A stretch of 64,000 nt of DNA from Epiperipatus broadwayi. Taxonomy: Eukaryota; Onychophora; Udeonychophora; Euonychophora; Peripatidae. This document shows, piece by piece, positions 35,140-47,330 of this stretch. A program made the position numbers and the translations under genes. The notes beneath the pieces were generated by a model that was given only the letters and a program-made list of their open reading frames with translations, made no database searches and was not told the origin of the DNA. Position 1 is the first letter of the stretch. Each line of letters opens with the position of its first letter. The DNA lies in NCBI GenBank assembly GCA_028023455.1, contig JAQFVV010012507.1, positions 434,001 to 498,000 of the forward strand. The letters are read 5' to 3'.

Positions 35140-36400
35140 TTCAAAGTGAGTAGAAACCAGACTCTATTTTGCATGAGAGTAATATAACGGAAGATAGATA
35201 TACTGTCAACTTGATATGACGTATGCACTGATAAAAACCCAAACAAGTAAAATATACATGTGTAAGTTTTTGTTTTTACATGTGCCTTACACTAAGCGAT
35301 GAAAACGAAAACTGCAATTATTACAAAAAGATAAAACTCTTTATTTTATTTTATTTATTGACAATTTCGTTTACAATTAATATTACAAATTTAATTTTAA
35401 ATTAAACAGCCATTATTTGTTCATTACAATTGGAAAACTTTAAAAATTTGGTGACATTCAATTTACTTTAAAAGTATTTTATCTCAAACAATATATAAAA
35501 TATTATATTGTAAGTTGATTACTTAGTTTTATCGGTCTACATTTTAACAGTTTTCAATCCTCAGAATTTAATTACATTTTAAATTAGATATTTAATTTTA
35601 CACAATCTTCTTTTCTCATAAAAATGTAAATACAGTATGTCTATATTCCAAGTTATTTTCTCCTTTGATCAATTGAATAAGAATTAACTCTTTATTTACA
35701 TAATGATATTTTATGCTTTTTAACTCATACAATTCTTCTATTTTCTTAAAAAGAAAATTTTTAAAACTATTATTATGCATTTAGCAAAAACCAGATTATT
35801 GCTGTCTTTTTGAAAATTTCTATTATTTATTTATTAAGTTGGAATAAAAAATATATAACATCCCAATAAAAACAAAAGTATTGTTTGACTTTATTTTTTA
35901 AATGATCTTTTATTTTATTTAAATTTTATGCAAATATAAAGAAAAGGTTTCACTTATTTTTTTTTTGCAATTTGAATTTTCAACTGTATTTTTCAATTTT
36001 ATTAATTACTTAATATACTTCTGGAATCGGTGTTTTTAATCTTTATTAAAGCATGTTTATCATGGTCTCCTTAATGTTCTTATCGATATAAATTAAAATA
36101 TAATAATGTAAGCAAAACAACTGCGAATTGGCAAGAAAAAGTTACAGAACAAAACAGAAATCTCAAACGTATCACACAATATCTTGATATTGAAAGATAA
36201 GTTATGTCGGTAATAAAAAAAAGATATCATTATTACTAAATAGAAAAACATCATTAAAGTGTATAGAAAAGTTTTTTTTTAAAAAAATATGTGGCAGAAA
36301 AACAAGAATAAATGTATTCTCTACAATTAATATATCTTTTGAATGTTCTATTTAAAATAAAGATATGAGACATTTTGTTAAACATATGAAGAATTATTGG
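35140..36400. other. Gene-less AT-rich stretch
   Basis: No gene, RNA or element boundary recognised. Confidence 0.5.
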
Positions 36401-37420
36401 TATCTATTGGTATCTTAAAAACAGAGAATAAAAATAGAGAAGTTGTTACAAAGCTGAAAACCAATTTCAAGATTGAAATTGTAATACTGATATTTAAGAA
36501 AAGTGAAAATAAAGATATTAGAAATTAGAGACTATATTGCTTTTCCACTTCTTTGCTAAGGACATTATAACTCATTTGCAGAAAATTTTTAACTCATACC
36601 AACCAAAAGAATAACAACCAAACTGAATTTAAAACTAAATCATTTTAGCACAGTAGATCATTTATAAGCATTTAAAAAAAAGTATAGAAGAAAGAAGTAA
36701 TAAGTGTGAGTGAAATTATGCTTTCGATTTGTAAATTATGGAAAGATATTTAATTAACTCTATAAGCATTTCCTTAAAGATTAAAAGTTATAAACATCAA
36801 CATCTAGACCAAACATATTGTCATATTCTCACAAAAATGTATCAAAATGCAACACAATGATTGGTTACAAGTTGCCATTAAAAATAACATTAATAAGGAT
36901 GTATGATTTAAAATGAAAAAGTAAGAGATAAAAATAAATAACATATTTAAAACATTTTTGCAAAAAAAGATTCAGAATTATAGGAGATGCTATAAGAATT
37001 ATCAGAAAATAAAATTAAAAATAAATTCCAAAAAATCTAAATAATATGCATTAAGTATTCACAAAATAAGAAAAAGAATATAAATTAATAGTAATGAAGT
37101 GGGAAAAGTTACAAATACATTTCCTAGATTATTACTGCATTTGAAGATATAACAGATAAAAATTAATCATAAAATTAAACTTGTATTAAGTACTTTTGGT
37201 AGAAGTAACTGAATATTTTAAAAAAATATAATAATTTTTAATAAGTATGTTTATATATCCTTGTATATGAATCTAAAACTTGAATATTAAGCAGGAGAAC
37301 AATGCAAAGACAACAAAATATAAAGAGATGCATGTTAGAAGTTACAAAAATTGATGATGATTTAAAATGATGATATTCAAAATGAATATTAAACAAAAAT
37401 GCAGAACAAAATTAAATTTT
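36400..37420 (+). pseudogene. Heavily decayed RTE-like LINE reverse transcriptase
   Basis: Block-by-block nucleotide similarity to the RTE copy at 58.4-59.6 kb shows this is the same family. IFKKSENKDIRN (about 36492) is the finger motif, a VDH/AFKK segment lies at about 36654, and YCHILTKMYQNATQ (about 36818) matches YCHILKNIYKNATA of the 59.3-kb copy. Then follow segments matching the region after the catalytic motif: GAGATGCTATAAGAATTATC, ACAAATACATTTCCTAG, CTTTTGGTAGAAGTAACTG and AGATGCATGTTAGAAGTTAC. Stops and indels occur throughout, and the catalytic ADD-like region is lost. It is older than the 59-kb copy. Confidence 0.75.
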
Positions 37421-37954
37421 ATTTTAATGACTCCCCAGAATTAAAATTATATCCATCAATTGTAGAAATTTCTATTTAGTGAGGATCTTAAACTCAAATG
37501 GTTTTTATTTAAGGCACTAAGAAATAATCATATGGCCAGTTGTATAGATGGCTTTGAATGTTAAGCAAGTTGAGCAAAAACAATTATTTAGTTGACAAAA
37601 GTGACTTATTTTTTTACTTCCTTAAGGAGAAAATTGGTACTGAAATTTACAGATTCAAATCCAACATTTTAACATAGTTCTGGAATACTCACAAATTTAA
37701 GGAATCTCAAGTTTACTTATTCCATAAAATTTAGTCAAGTCTTTTTATATGATAAATCATTTTCAGCACTAAAAATCATGTTCCATCTAATGTGCAAAAT
37801 GAAATTTTAGCAGTATGTATCATTGTCTTATCATAGTACCATGTCATGATTTATTTTATTTTAAGTAAAATTTTAAGAAACCCAACATCGATTCTTATCA
37901 TTGAATATAAAAACAAAACACTTACTTAAACCATTAAAAAAATTTTATTTCAAA

Positions 37955-38400
37955 ATTAAACACCTGCCACAGCAACCAATGACAAACCCTGCTTATCACT
38001 ACCTCATATTCCTAGTGCTATCCATTGCATTCTTAAAATTTGTGCTTTAACTCATCTAATCAGCCTTCACACTCCTCCCACACTTAATTGGCTAATTAAC
38101 AACACTGAAGATATTCTCCCCTTAGATCAGTCACAAATAGTATACAAAGTTGCATGCAGCTATACTAACTGCCTTGCCATATATAATGGGGAAATTCACA
38201 CCAACTCATCTACCTGAATTGTCAAACTGACAACAAATCAATCTTCTATGAGCATGAATTCAACCTTGTTCACACCTTTGTACCTATATCTGCCTATTTA
38301 TTTTGCTCTGAACATAATGATATCAAATGGAAAGTGAAAGAAACCGGACACACTGCCAGAGATAAACATACAATTAATAAAACATATTCCTGCATTCCCC
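37955..38400 (+). pseudogene. PLE remnant: RT thumb to GIY-YIG endonuclease
   Basis: The plus strand is open from about 37960 to a TGA at about 38217 and reads LPHIPSAIHCILKICAL..., PPTLNWLINNTEDIL..., QIVYKVACSYTNC and LAIYNGE. This is the order found in PLEs: a thumb L-P-Y-I/V-P/K-G motif, a linker with P-x-L...L, then the GIY-YIG strands (VYKVAC...IYNGE, where Y-I-G-E-T is usual). In another frame EHEFNLVHTF and a TARDKHTINKTY segment continue to about 38400. The catalytic I-G-E-T has become N-G-E-I. No reverse transcriptase palm is present upstream. Confidence 0.68.
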
Positions 38401-38404
38401 CTTT

Positions 38405-40210
38405 TTAAAAAATGTCCAATATGAATAACTTATTTGCCATTCATATATGCAAATTCTCTATTGAGTTTTATTGCTTTCATATATGTCACATATATTTTTA
38501 TCATCAATGCCATGATTATGATTAATATGATTAAATAGTCAAAAGTGCACTGGGCATATTTTTTTCTAATTTTATATAATAAAACTTACTTTCAATACAG
38601 TTATGCATATATTTTGTTTGTCACATTTTCTGAGCTTAAATAAATTTGCGAATTTCCATTTTAAAGAAATTCATTATTTTATAATTCAGATAATTTTTTT
38701 ATTATTTTTCTATGACTATTTCAAATAAAGTCACTATTAATGATTGAAGTAAAAATGCAAACAATATTTTTAAGCCAAAAACATAACATTAGAATCATAA
38801 ACCAACATTTTCAAATGAGTTGTGATCACAAATGTTACAATATCACTTTTATCACAATCAATATAAAAATGTGTTTTTTGCAGAAACATTATTTTTTCAT
38901 AATTTTCAGGAACATGATGATTTTTTGCTCACATTTTTTTGATAATTCATATTTAATACATTCAAGTTTTCAAAAAAAAAATCTATTAAATAACTTTTAA
39001 CATTAACTGCTAATAAAAATTTTATTTTTTTATTCATGTTTCTTCTTGGAATCAATAAATATGTCAAATATTTCAGAGTTGGTCTTATTTACTTTAATTA
39101 ATGATGAACAATATTCTTATAAGACATCCATTCATAATATCCATAAAACTATTTTAAAAAGCAGTGAAATTTAGTATTTGTTTTTATAATGGTGATCTGT
39201 TTTATTTATGTATTCAAGATATCATTTAGAATAGAACAAATACTTCAACCAACTAAATTTTCTAAGTAAACATGCAGAATTCTCGATAATTATTTTTTTA
39301 TTAATTTTAGCATTGCTATTTTTGATTAAAATTTAAGCAGGGACTTTTCTAAGATATTTTATAGCATGGGTAGCATTATCAAGATACAATGTTTAATATT
39401 TTGTTTGCATCTAAATAATTTACTATAATTTATTAGTGTTTTTTAATGGTTTGTCAAGATCTCAGATAATTGTTCATAATTTAATCCATATAAGTTAACA
39501 ATATAATCTCACTGTATTTTATTGTATATTCAGTGATCTGTATTGATATTTTTTAAAATTTGAACTTATAAATAGCATAAAAAACATAAATAGCTGTGCT
39601 TTAATATTTCTGCTCATATTATTTACTCTAATGGTTGAGAACTTCATGCCTATTGCTATGAACTACTTCTATTACTTCTGATGCTTAAATTTCTTATGAA
39701 CTCTTGAGCAATGAACTATGCAATTATTTTTCTATTGCAACTATAATTTTATTTAATGACAAGTTGTTGTTTTTTTTAAACATTTTTGTTATATTTCTGC
39801 AAGTCTGTTCTAAAAAATGTTAATATTTCTCATTTATATAATCTTCTCTTGCAATTTATTGCTTTATTTCAACTTTTGCTATAATTAAAAAAATATTATA
39901 TCTAGTATAAAGAGTATGAGTATTGGTAGCAATTTTTCCAGAGAAAGATGAATTGATTATTGCTTTATTTTTAAATAGATTTTTTAGTGATTTAATATTT
40001 TAAGAACTACCATGGAAATTATATATTTTTCTTTAAATATATATAGTATATGGGAAAGTTTTCTGCTTATTGATCAAAAACTATTGACATAATAGATAGG
40101 TAGATTCTACCCAGCATAAATTATTTAAATATTTATCAATGTAGTTGAGTTTCTTTCTTTGCGTATATTATTTCTTTTATTCAAAAAATAACTATTTTTA
40201 AAAGCAACTT
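38405..40210. other. Gene-less AT-rich stretch
   Basis: No supported feature. The frame at 38740-39000 plus is low-complexity Ile/Asn/Phe sequence. Confidence 0.5.
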
Positions 40211-40214
40211 TTAT

Positions 40215-40340
40215 ATTGTACTGGTGAAAACATGTTGATCCATCTAACATGAGCTGGAACTCAAAAATGTACTTCAAACCCAGTCAAGTTCAAGATTTAG
40301 GTCAGGGACCAAACTGAATTCAAACCCCAGATCAAATAAC
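40215..40340 (-). repeat. Fragment of a diverged LTR 3' end
   Basis: The minus strand reads GGGGTTTGAATTCAGTTTGG, then ACTGGGTTTGAAGTAC and finally TTTTCACCAGTACAA. The large LTRs end with the same three blocks in order: GGGTTTGAATTTAGTTTGC, ACTGGGTTTGAATTCGG and TTTTTACCGGTACAGTG. It is an old relative of that LTR family. Confidence 0.45.
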
Positions 40341-40689
40341 TAATGATGAATATATAATGTTAGCACATGAGAATTAATTCTAAAATCCAGCCCACTAGCC
40401 AAGTGGAAAAGATAATGAGACTTATATTAACTACATTATAACTAAACTAAAATATGCATAAACATGGATGTATGTGTGGAAGTGGAGAAAAATGAATTTG
40501 AACTAATCAAACAAGTTAGATATTAATAAATAGTTCAATATAATGAATTAATTATATACATTAATGTGTGTGTGTGAATGAGTGGGCTACCAAATGGTAG
40601 ATAATTACATATTGGAATTCACACAAAAGGTTCTCATATGATCTTTTATTAACTAAATAGTATATATACATCAACATACATCTTTGGTG

Positions 40690-40790
40690 GGTATGGTATT
40701 AAGATGCCAATCAATTATTGAAAGGATTACCTAAGATTGCTATTAATGCTTTGGCTTATGGTTCTGAAACCTGTTCTAAAACACTGTGAC
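40690..40790 (+). pseudogene. Small RTE-like LINE relic
   Basis: The plus strand reads ALAYGSETCSKTL at about 40748-40786, matching VLTYGSETWTLNR of the RTE copy at 58.8 kb. Weak similarity extends upstream. Nothing else of the element is recognisable. Confidence 0.45.
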
Positions 40791-41379
40791 TAACATATAA
40801 TTTGGGGAGTGTTCCAGGATTCATTACAGATATAATAAAACTATTTTCATACCATGTTGGTCATGAAGATGAAAATAAATAAAATATTTTTTTGAAAAAG
40901 TGATATTTAACTATATGACAAAATATTTATTGAAAATTTTTTTAATTAGCACTGGTAAGAAGAACACTTTATTTCCTCCAAGGCATATACTATTAAATAC
41001 AGAATTAATAAATTATGACAGTGAGATTGTATAATAAGATTGAAATAACATTATTAATTAATAAAATTGGTAATACTTGGCATTTACATATATTTTGAGC
41101 AGAGTACAATTTTAACATTACAGCACTAAAATTAGGTCATAAAGCAAAAGAAATAATAATAATAAGTGGTGGTACTGATATAATGGCAATGAAATCAAGA
41201 TAAGGTCATGTTTCTGGACAAAAAATAAAATCTAAGACCCCCTTCTTAGGGCAGTGCTTAGAGAAAAGTGGTTGGGCATGGTGTTCCTCTAACATGTAAA
41301 GTAATCAAAACATATTAAATGTGATAATTGTATGTCAGTGTTTTTTTACAATGGAATACATAAACTCCAATTTTTCAGC

Positions 41380-41905
41380 CCATCATTTTTCTAATAATTG
41401 GTTGTTTAAACAAAATTTTTGTAAAGATTTAATGTATATTACACAAAACACTTTAATATTAAATAAATCAATTTCTGAATTTTAATAAAACCAAATTAAA
41501 ATTTATATATTTGAAATATATCTGTTATATTTGACAGCTTTATGATGCAAATATATATTTACTGAAGCAGCTTTGTAAAGGTGGTGTTTTTTTAATTGGT
41601 TGCTTTAACAAGTTTTTTTTAAGGTTTAAAGCAAATTTAGCAAAAGATTTTAAATGTGAGAATTATACATAGGTCTAGAAGACAATTATTATGGGAGAAT
41701 ACAAAACTTCCAGACTTTCAATCTGTCATTTTTATAATAAGTGGTTGCTTTAGCATTTTTTTAAAAAGATTTAATGTAAATTAAATAAAACATTTTAATT
41801 TTATATAAATAAATTTCTGAATTTAAATAAAACTAAAGTAAAATTTACATTTTAAAATCTACCTGTTATATTTGACAGCACAAATATATATTTTCTGAAA
41901 CACAC
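41380..41905. repeat. Diverged tandem repeat, period about 345 bp
   Basis: Blocks around AATTGGTTGTTTAAAC / AGTGGTTGCTTTAGC, GATTTAATGTA.ATTA, AATTTCTGAATTT.AATAAAA and TGTTATATTTGACAGC recur at about 41392-41560 and 41738-41900, with an extra partial copy near 41595. A related piece (AATTGGTTGCTTTAACATTT) lies at about 58297, on the other side of the LTR composite. Confidence 0.65.
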
Positions 41906-41999
41906 CCTGTATAAAAAATTTTAATTCAATTTTTTTAGATAGTGTCACAACTAATCTTAATGGTTTTTTAAGCTTTATTAATAGTGATTATTTATTAAT

Positions 42000-42160
42000 G
42001 TTAGAATAAACATCACATGACCATCTCCTCTTATGCTTGTGTGTAATTGTTATTAAAACAGGCAAGGCCATAAGCCAGAAACTAGTCTGGGGATATTGGA
42101 TGAGTAGGCACTAGCCTTCTGGTATCCATTGATTACTCTAGCTTGCTGTGTGTGGCAATA
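42000..42160. repeat. Rearranged PLE terminal-repeat fragment
   Basis: Bases 42012-42068 match 21805-21860 in plus orientation (CATCACATGA.CA...TTATGCTTG...GTTATTAAAACAG). Bases 42076-42158 match 21405-21520 in the opposite orientation, including the half-ribozyme GAAACTAGTCTGGGGATATT and CATTGATTACTCTAG. The element is therefore folded back on itself near 42070. It ends in GGCAATATATAT, the (TA)n tract into which the LTR composite inserted. Confidence 0.7.
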
Positions 42161-42173
42161 TATATATATATAT

Positions 42174-44762
42174 TGAAACAGACAGATCGAAGAATCGATC
42201 TTAGTTTCATGATTGTCATTTAAGAACGGTAATTCTAAACCACTATTTACCCGCAATGAGACTTTTTCTATTCCAAGCCACATAGATTTTAAGTTATTTA
42301 TTTTGTGTTTGTTTAAAAAGAATTTAATGTAAAGAGTATGAGTATAAATGTCACAAATCATGATAAATAATATTCGTGTGTGTGTGGTTTGTGGATTTAT
42401 ATTAGCTCAATTTAAAAGTTTCAATTGCGTGTATATTTTCTTTAAATTTTAATTTTGCAAATTATACAAAGTCATTTAAAAATGCTGATCAAAAGTCACA
42501 TTCCTTTGATCAGTATTTTTAATCAAAATCTTACTTGTACAAAATGTATAGAATAATTAATTTGTACTTTGATAAATTAAGATAATGAATGTATATTTTT
42601 GTATTCACGAATTCCGATGTAATTGTTTTGTCAATTTAGAATCATGTATTAAATTTAAAAATAAATGAGAAACGTAGAACTCTTATCAAGAAAGGCAAAT
42701 GCTATTGTATAGTCAAAAATTAGATATTGCTGGAGGCCGAAAATCAAAGGAGGCGGAGTTATGAACAAAAACTAGGCAGAAAGGTCAACCGTAGCCATCT
42801 TAAATATAAGATAGACACTCTAACTTTTGACTTGGCTGTGCTTGGATCGTCTCAAGCTACAGCAAAGTAGTTGTTCCAGAGAAATCACTTCAACCGTTAT
42901 TAAGAAGTTGCCCGGTAAACTGCAATCATGATGGGCTAAGTCCAAGAAGCTGATCCCTGTTCTGCCAATTTAAATCTTTCGTACCGCTGATCTGTAATGT
43001 TTTCCGTGCTTCCAGTCTTCCAAATTCCAACATTTAAATTAACCATGCCTTTCTAAGAAATTCAAAATGCGCGCCTACGTTCTTCATACATATCACCGCA
43101 AGAAGAAAAGCCGGACGAAGAAAGAATGGTAACTTTTGTTACATGAACTTTTTAACTTTCCTCTCAGTAATAATTTTATATTTAATCTGTTAATCAAAGT
43201 AATTGCATGTAAATTTCTTGCTTTCCATTTGAAAATGTTACACTAAAACCTGTCAGTAAATTTCTTCTCTAATATTTCTGTGCTCTAGTCTTTAGATGAT
43301 AATTATTAATATTTGTGCCTACTAATAATCCATTTGTGAATACATTTATATTTTTACTATTACTTATTTTACAAACAAAACGATGCCAATAATAATATTT
43401 CTCAACTCTAATTAAAGTCAGTAAAGTTTATCTCATAATATTTATTATATTCATTTTAAAAGTAATTTTCTTGTATCGAATTAAAAATCGTTTCATTTAT
43501 GTTGAGTTGAGAAATATTCAAGTATTTTTATTGTTTCTTTTACTTTGTCATGATATTTTAATCTATACTCCAAATCTCAAATACTTAAAATAGTCTAAAA
43601 TTTTATTATAATTTTTTTTTATATATTATTACGGAGTAAGAATAATAAGTGAATATTTTTTGCTATTATTACCTTCCGAACAATCTGGGGAGTTATGGGT
43701 TTCAGAGTAAATTTAATTAATTATTACTTTTGCGATCGTTTGATTTCGCCATGTTTTATTGAATAGTTATATCGGACTGTTGCGTAGAAAATGTTACGGA
43801 GAGAAAGGGTTTTATATAATTTCGTTTTAAAATCCACTTCCGGTCACTCTTCCTCGATGTTACTGTGGCAATGCCTTTACCTTCGCTTAAGTTGGCGTCT
43901 CGTTTTACTACCACATGGAGAGAAAGAAATTCTTCTCCAGGTAATCTCTTGGATCACCGGGGTTCGAAAATGAGCCCGGCTGGTTGTAGTGTCCCGGATC
44001 TACTTGGGGGCATTAAGACTTGTCAAAGTACAAGCCGCCCGGTATTCCGTCAATGCACCGCAAGTTATTATTTGTAGTATACATTAATCCCTGCAACCAT
44101 CAGTACATCAGTATTATATATTATATTTTTATATAAAACCGCCTCCCATTTATCCGTATACGCAATGGTTTGAAACTATTAAAATAAAACAACTTAATAT
44201 AAACTAGTAGATAAATATTTTAAGTGCTCCAATTACTCTGATTCTCATATCAACCTGTACAACCATTTAAACATATAAATATTGGCATGAGTTTGTTAAT
44301 CAGTACAAACCGATTATTGATGACTAGCAGCAATTTATTATAAAATACATATGAGAGTTTTACCGTACCTGTAAATAATATTATTCAATGCTTTCAATAA
44401 TTTATTAAAAATTTATCTAACCTAATTTTGTCTCTCTTGCATTATTACTCTCGAAATCTAGTCAATCACCTGCTGTCTGTATCGACAACTTAAATATATA
44501 CATTAAATTATTAGCCGTACCAATATCCCGACTATAAGATATCTATGAAATAGCTGATTGTAGGTAATTTAGTCTGTGTTTTTCGATGAGCTAGTAAAGG
44601 GAGAACCCCGTACCGTTGTAATGTTGTCATCGGTGGGTCATGCCAGGGTTTTGGGTTTGAATTTAGTTTGCATTTTGGAATTTATTCCTAGACGTGGACT
44701 GGGTTTGAATTCGGATTACTGTGTGTGATTAAGCATGGTGATTTTTACCGGTACAGTGTTCA
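42174..44762 (+). repeat. LTR1 (2589 bp)
   Basis: Starts TGAAACAGACAGATCG after a (TA)n tract and ends ACCGGTACAGTGTTCA before the internal leader. Diagnostic variants are GATAAATAATATTCG (about 42362), ATTTCTGTGCTCTAG (about 43276) and CCGTATACGC (about 44155). The 5' part shares these with inverted LTR4 rather than with LTR2 or LTR3. A near-palindrome around GCTGATCAAAAG...CTTTGATCAG (about 42480-42520) is kept in all four LTRs. A GC-richer core (about 43790-44060) is the best conserved part in the diverged solo LTR at 26.4 kb. Confidence 0.93.
43813..43848 (+). promoter_or_regulatory. Putative LTR core promoter (TATA plus initiator)
   Basis: TATATAA at 43813-43819 is followed 33 bp later by GGTCACTC, whose A (43846) fits an initiator TCA(+1). 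AATAAA at 44183-44188 downstream could serve as the poly(A) signal. This would place U3 at 42174-43845 and R starting near 43846. The same TATATAA occurs at 49190 and 54566 in LTR2 and LTR3. Inferred from motif spacing only. Confidence 0.4.
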
Positions 44763-44768
44763 AAATTT

Positions 44769-44789
44769 TGGACGCCCTCCGTGGTGCTC
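44769..44789 (+). other. Degenerate primer-binding site, unit 1
   Basis: Just after LTR1 the sequence TGGACGCCCTCCGTGGTGCT replaces the perfect lysine-tRNA match seen at 55523. An inserted A, AA changed to TC and G changed to T break the pairing. Priming from this site would be poor. Confidence 0.75.
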
Positions 44790-46180
44790 GGATGAAGAAA
44801 TCTCCCACACCCTGCAGAGTGAACAAGAGTAAATATTAAATTATAGAAATATTCGATTTTTTTTTCATACCGTTGAGATATATATACTTTGCGTTATTAA
44901 AATGCGCAGTTTTAAAACGATGTTTTGAGTAAGTCAAATATACTAATTTTTTTTTCACCCTTGCTTGCAAGTAGTTTCAGTTGAATAGATTGCCTTCTAA
45001 TATTGTTAAGATAATATAGTGAGATTTTTTTTTGAAAAAAAAAAGTGTGAAAGCGATTTTGAAGTTTTGTTTTAACGACAAAAATATTGAGAATAGTTTC
45101 AAAGCAAGTGAAAACCTGTATCGATTTTGTGCGTTTATTTAATTCAAAATAAACGAATGTTATTTCATAAATCTTTTTGCAAGTCAATTTTGTTGTGTTG
45201 TTTATAAAAAAAAATAAAGCAAAGAAAGTAGGATTACTTTTCATGTCTTACAAATAAACGCGTGTATGTGTGTATATATATTGTTTAATATAGAAGTCTT
45301 ATCAAAGCCAGTGCATAATATAAATATCAGTTGAATAAAGTTTGGCCGGAATATGTGCTATCCGATATTAAGTAGAGTAACCGTTTAGGTTAAGTTTTTT
45401 TTGTATAAAACCAATCAGCCAAATACAGTCGTCAAAGTGTTAACGGTATATACACTTACGTTATAGAAACTTGAAATTGTATGATAACCCCGCAGAAGTA
45501 GCGTTAATATTAAACGTTCTACATAAAACATTATGTTCTTGAATCAAATGATTTTATTAAGTCACGTAAAAAGTATATATTTGGGGATCAGTGGATTAAA
45601 TTATCTATTGGTCACATGTTGCTGGCTGGCGCCTTTCAAATAAATTTGTCAGCAAATATGTTTGTCCATACAGCAGTGGTGAGTTTTGTTTGGTCTATAA
45701 AAGAGAGAAATGGTGATATATATATATATAGAGAGAGAGTTACTGACAGTATTATAAGAATATTATTGTATTATATACTAATTGTTAATATGTTGTTTTA
45801 TAGGACTGAGGAGAATAGTTCGAACTGGGTGAAATAAAGTTTTTTCTCTCCCCTTATTAATAATTTAGATACACGTTATCATATCATATATATAACATGT
45901 AAAAAAAAAAAAAAAATAAAAAAAAGTGAAAAGGGGTTTTATATAACAGAAATCAAACGGAACGTAGGCGAAAAAAAAAAAAAGAAAGGAAGGAAGACAC
46001 ACAAACTGGATGAGAAAGGTGGGAACAGTATCAGCAGCGGGGAAGGATTTGGCATATAGGATCAGGGATCAGTATCTTTTATGAATATATACATAAATAA
46101 AAAAATATTTCGCAAATAACTAATTCACCTGCTAAAAAAAAAAAAACACACATATAATTAATAAAAAAAAAAAATACCAA
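44790..46180 (+). other. 5' leader of internal region, unit 1
   Basis: About 1.4 kb between the primer-binding site and gag. A 73-codon frame at 45616-45837 (starting MLLAGAFQINLSA) is conserved in unit 2 with one silent or private change. It has no recognisable domain and ends at a TA/GA microsatellite region, so it is left as a doubtful leader ORF. Poly-A runs near 45902 and 46135 differ in length between units. Confidence 0.6.
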
Positions 46181-47302
46181 ATGGCAGAAATAGAAGGGTT
46201 CAGTAAATCATCTGAAAATGGTGCAGAAACATCAGACACATCCAGTGATCATGAGATTGTTTTTAAAAAATATCCTGATAAAAGAAAAAGTTGTAGACGA
46301 TTAGAGAAGAATGCCAAGCAGAGGGAGCACGATGATGATGGGAAGTTTTACGCGATTCTCGAGGAGATGAGAGAGGATAGAAAACTTATGATGGCTATGA
46401 TGGAGCGGATGTTGAGAATTGAAGAAGGACGTATGGGGATTGATGGTAAACCAGATCGGGAAGAGAAATCCAATAGCAATACAAAGAAGGAAGAAGATGA
46501 CCAAACCATACCGAAGGAGTTGGAAATTCAGAGCGAGGAAGTCAGTGAAGAGAAAACAAGCCAGAAGATAGAAGTTAGTAATGATGAGTTGGAGATGCAA
46601 ACTGAGAGGCAGGGTCAAATTGAAAAACCAATAGTGGCAAGGGAAACTGCTATCAAAGGAAAAGAAATAAAAGTAGAACAGACAATAAATCCCCAAATAA
46701 GGATGAGTAATATACCATACTTTGGGTCATCCATTCATATTCAAATATTTAAAGGCGACCCCGGAGAAAATCCAGATGTACATTTGGATAGTGTCAAGGA
46801 ATTTTTATGCTTACACCAAATGACCGAGAAGGAGAAAATAACAGTAGCCAGCCATTATCTAAAGGAATCCGCGAAGGCTTGGTGGAAATTATTGAAAAAC
46901 CCACCGATTACAATTCAAGGTTATGAAAATGCCCTTTTAAAAAGGTATTGGAGTGAAGAGAAGCAGGAGGGACTTTTACACAAGCTCTCCAGTCAAAAAT
47001 ATAATGAGAACAACAGACAGGGTTATGCAGCATTCTTCATTCACCAAGTGACAATACTTAAATCTCTTACTGCTTTTAAGTACACTGATCAGCACATTAC
47101 CCGGATTATTGTGCATAATTTACCACCGTGGGTACAAAGAATGATGCTGGGAAGCTGCCCCATGTCGTTTGAAAAAACTATTGAGCTTTTAAACCAGATT
47201 GATTATGGGGATTTGTCTCCAACAAAAAGGGAATGGGAGCAGAGTCATTACAACGCGAGACAATTAAAGCCTTATATACCTCCTGACCCAGGGAGAACAT
47301 AG
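46181..47302 (+). CDS. gag: Gag polyprotein of LTR retrotransposon, unit 1
   Basis: 373 residues; the ATG lies in a good context (ACCAAATGGC). Residues 1-170 are hydrophilic and Lys/Glu-rich, with a Met-rich helical stretch (MMAMMERML, about 70-78). Residues about 175-345 form a capsid-like domain of the Ty3/retrotransposon-Gag type: FKGDPGENPDVHLDSV (about 190), AKAWWKLL (231-238), LLKRYW (252-257), a glutamine/asparagine loop, then NLPPWVQRMM. The protein would assemble the particle that packages element RNA. No protease, RT or integrase follows. A zinc knuckle survives only as a frameshifted relic 3' of the stop. The unit 2 copy is identical except for residue 151 (Ile here, Arg there), and the reading frame is intact, suggesting recent activity or too little time to decay. 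Confidence 0.9.
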   Translation: MAEIEGFSKSSENGAETSDTSSDHEIVFKKYPDKRKSCRRLEKNAKQREHDDDGKFYAILEEMREDRKLMMAMMERMLRIEEGRMGIDGKPDREEKSNSNTKKEEDDQTIPKELEIQSEEVSEEKTSQKIEVSNDELEMQTERQGQIEKPIVARETAIKGKEIKVEQTINPQIRMSNIPYFGSSIHIQIFKGDPGENPDVHLDSVKEFLCLHQMTEKEKITVASHYLKESAKAWWKLLKNPPITIQGYENALLKRYWSEEKQEGLLHKLSSQKYNENNRQGYAAFFIHQVTILKSLTAFKYTDQHITRIIVHNLPPWVQRMMLGSCPMSFEKTIELLNQIDYGDLSPTKREWEQSHYNARQLKPYIPPDPGRT

Positions 47303-47330
47303 AAAACAAACAGTAATTTTGGGATAACCC

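Noticed and set aside
42053-42361. Minus-strand frame starting MICDIYTHTLYIKFF at each LTR 5' end
   Set aside because: It is repeated only because the LTRs are repeated, runs into different flanking sequence at each copy and has no recognisable domain.
43955-43990. GGGGTTCGAAAATGAGCCC in the LTR as a tRNA-like B box
   Set aside because: No acceptor stem or A box at tRNA spacing; better explained as part of the GC-rich LTR core.
43791-44077. Two overlapping reading frames in every LTR (starting MLRRERV and MAMPLPS)
   Set aside because: They overlap in different frames, one begins upstream of the predicted TATA box, and neither resembles a protein family. They are kept only because the LTR copies are nearly identical.
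45616-45837. 73-codon leader frame conserved in both units
   Set aside because: Conservation is explained by recent duplication, no domain is recognised and the frame runs through a TA/GA microsatellite. It is mentioned under the leader only.
46301-46696. 131-codon frame on the minus strand opposite gag
   Set aside because: Antisense shadow of the Lys/Glu-rich gag N-terminus; its composition (Phe, Leu, Ser, His) is what the complement of such codons gives.
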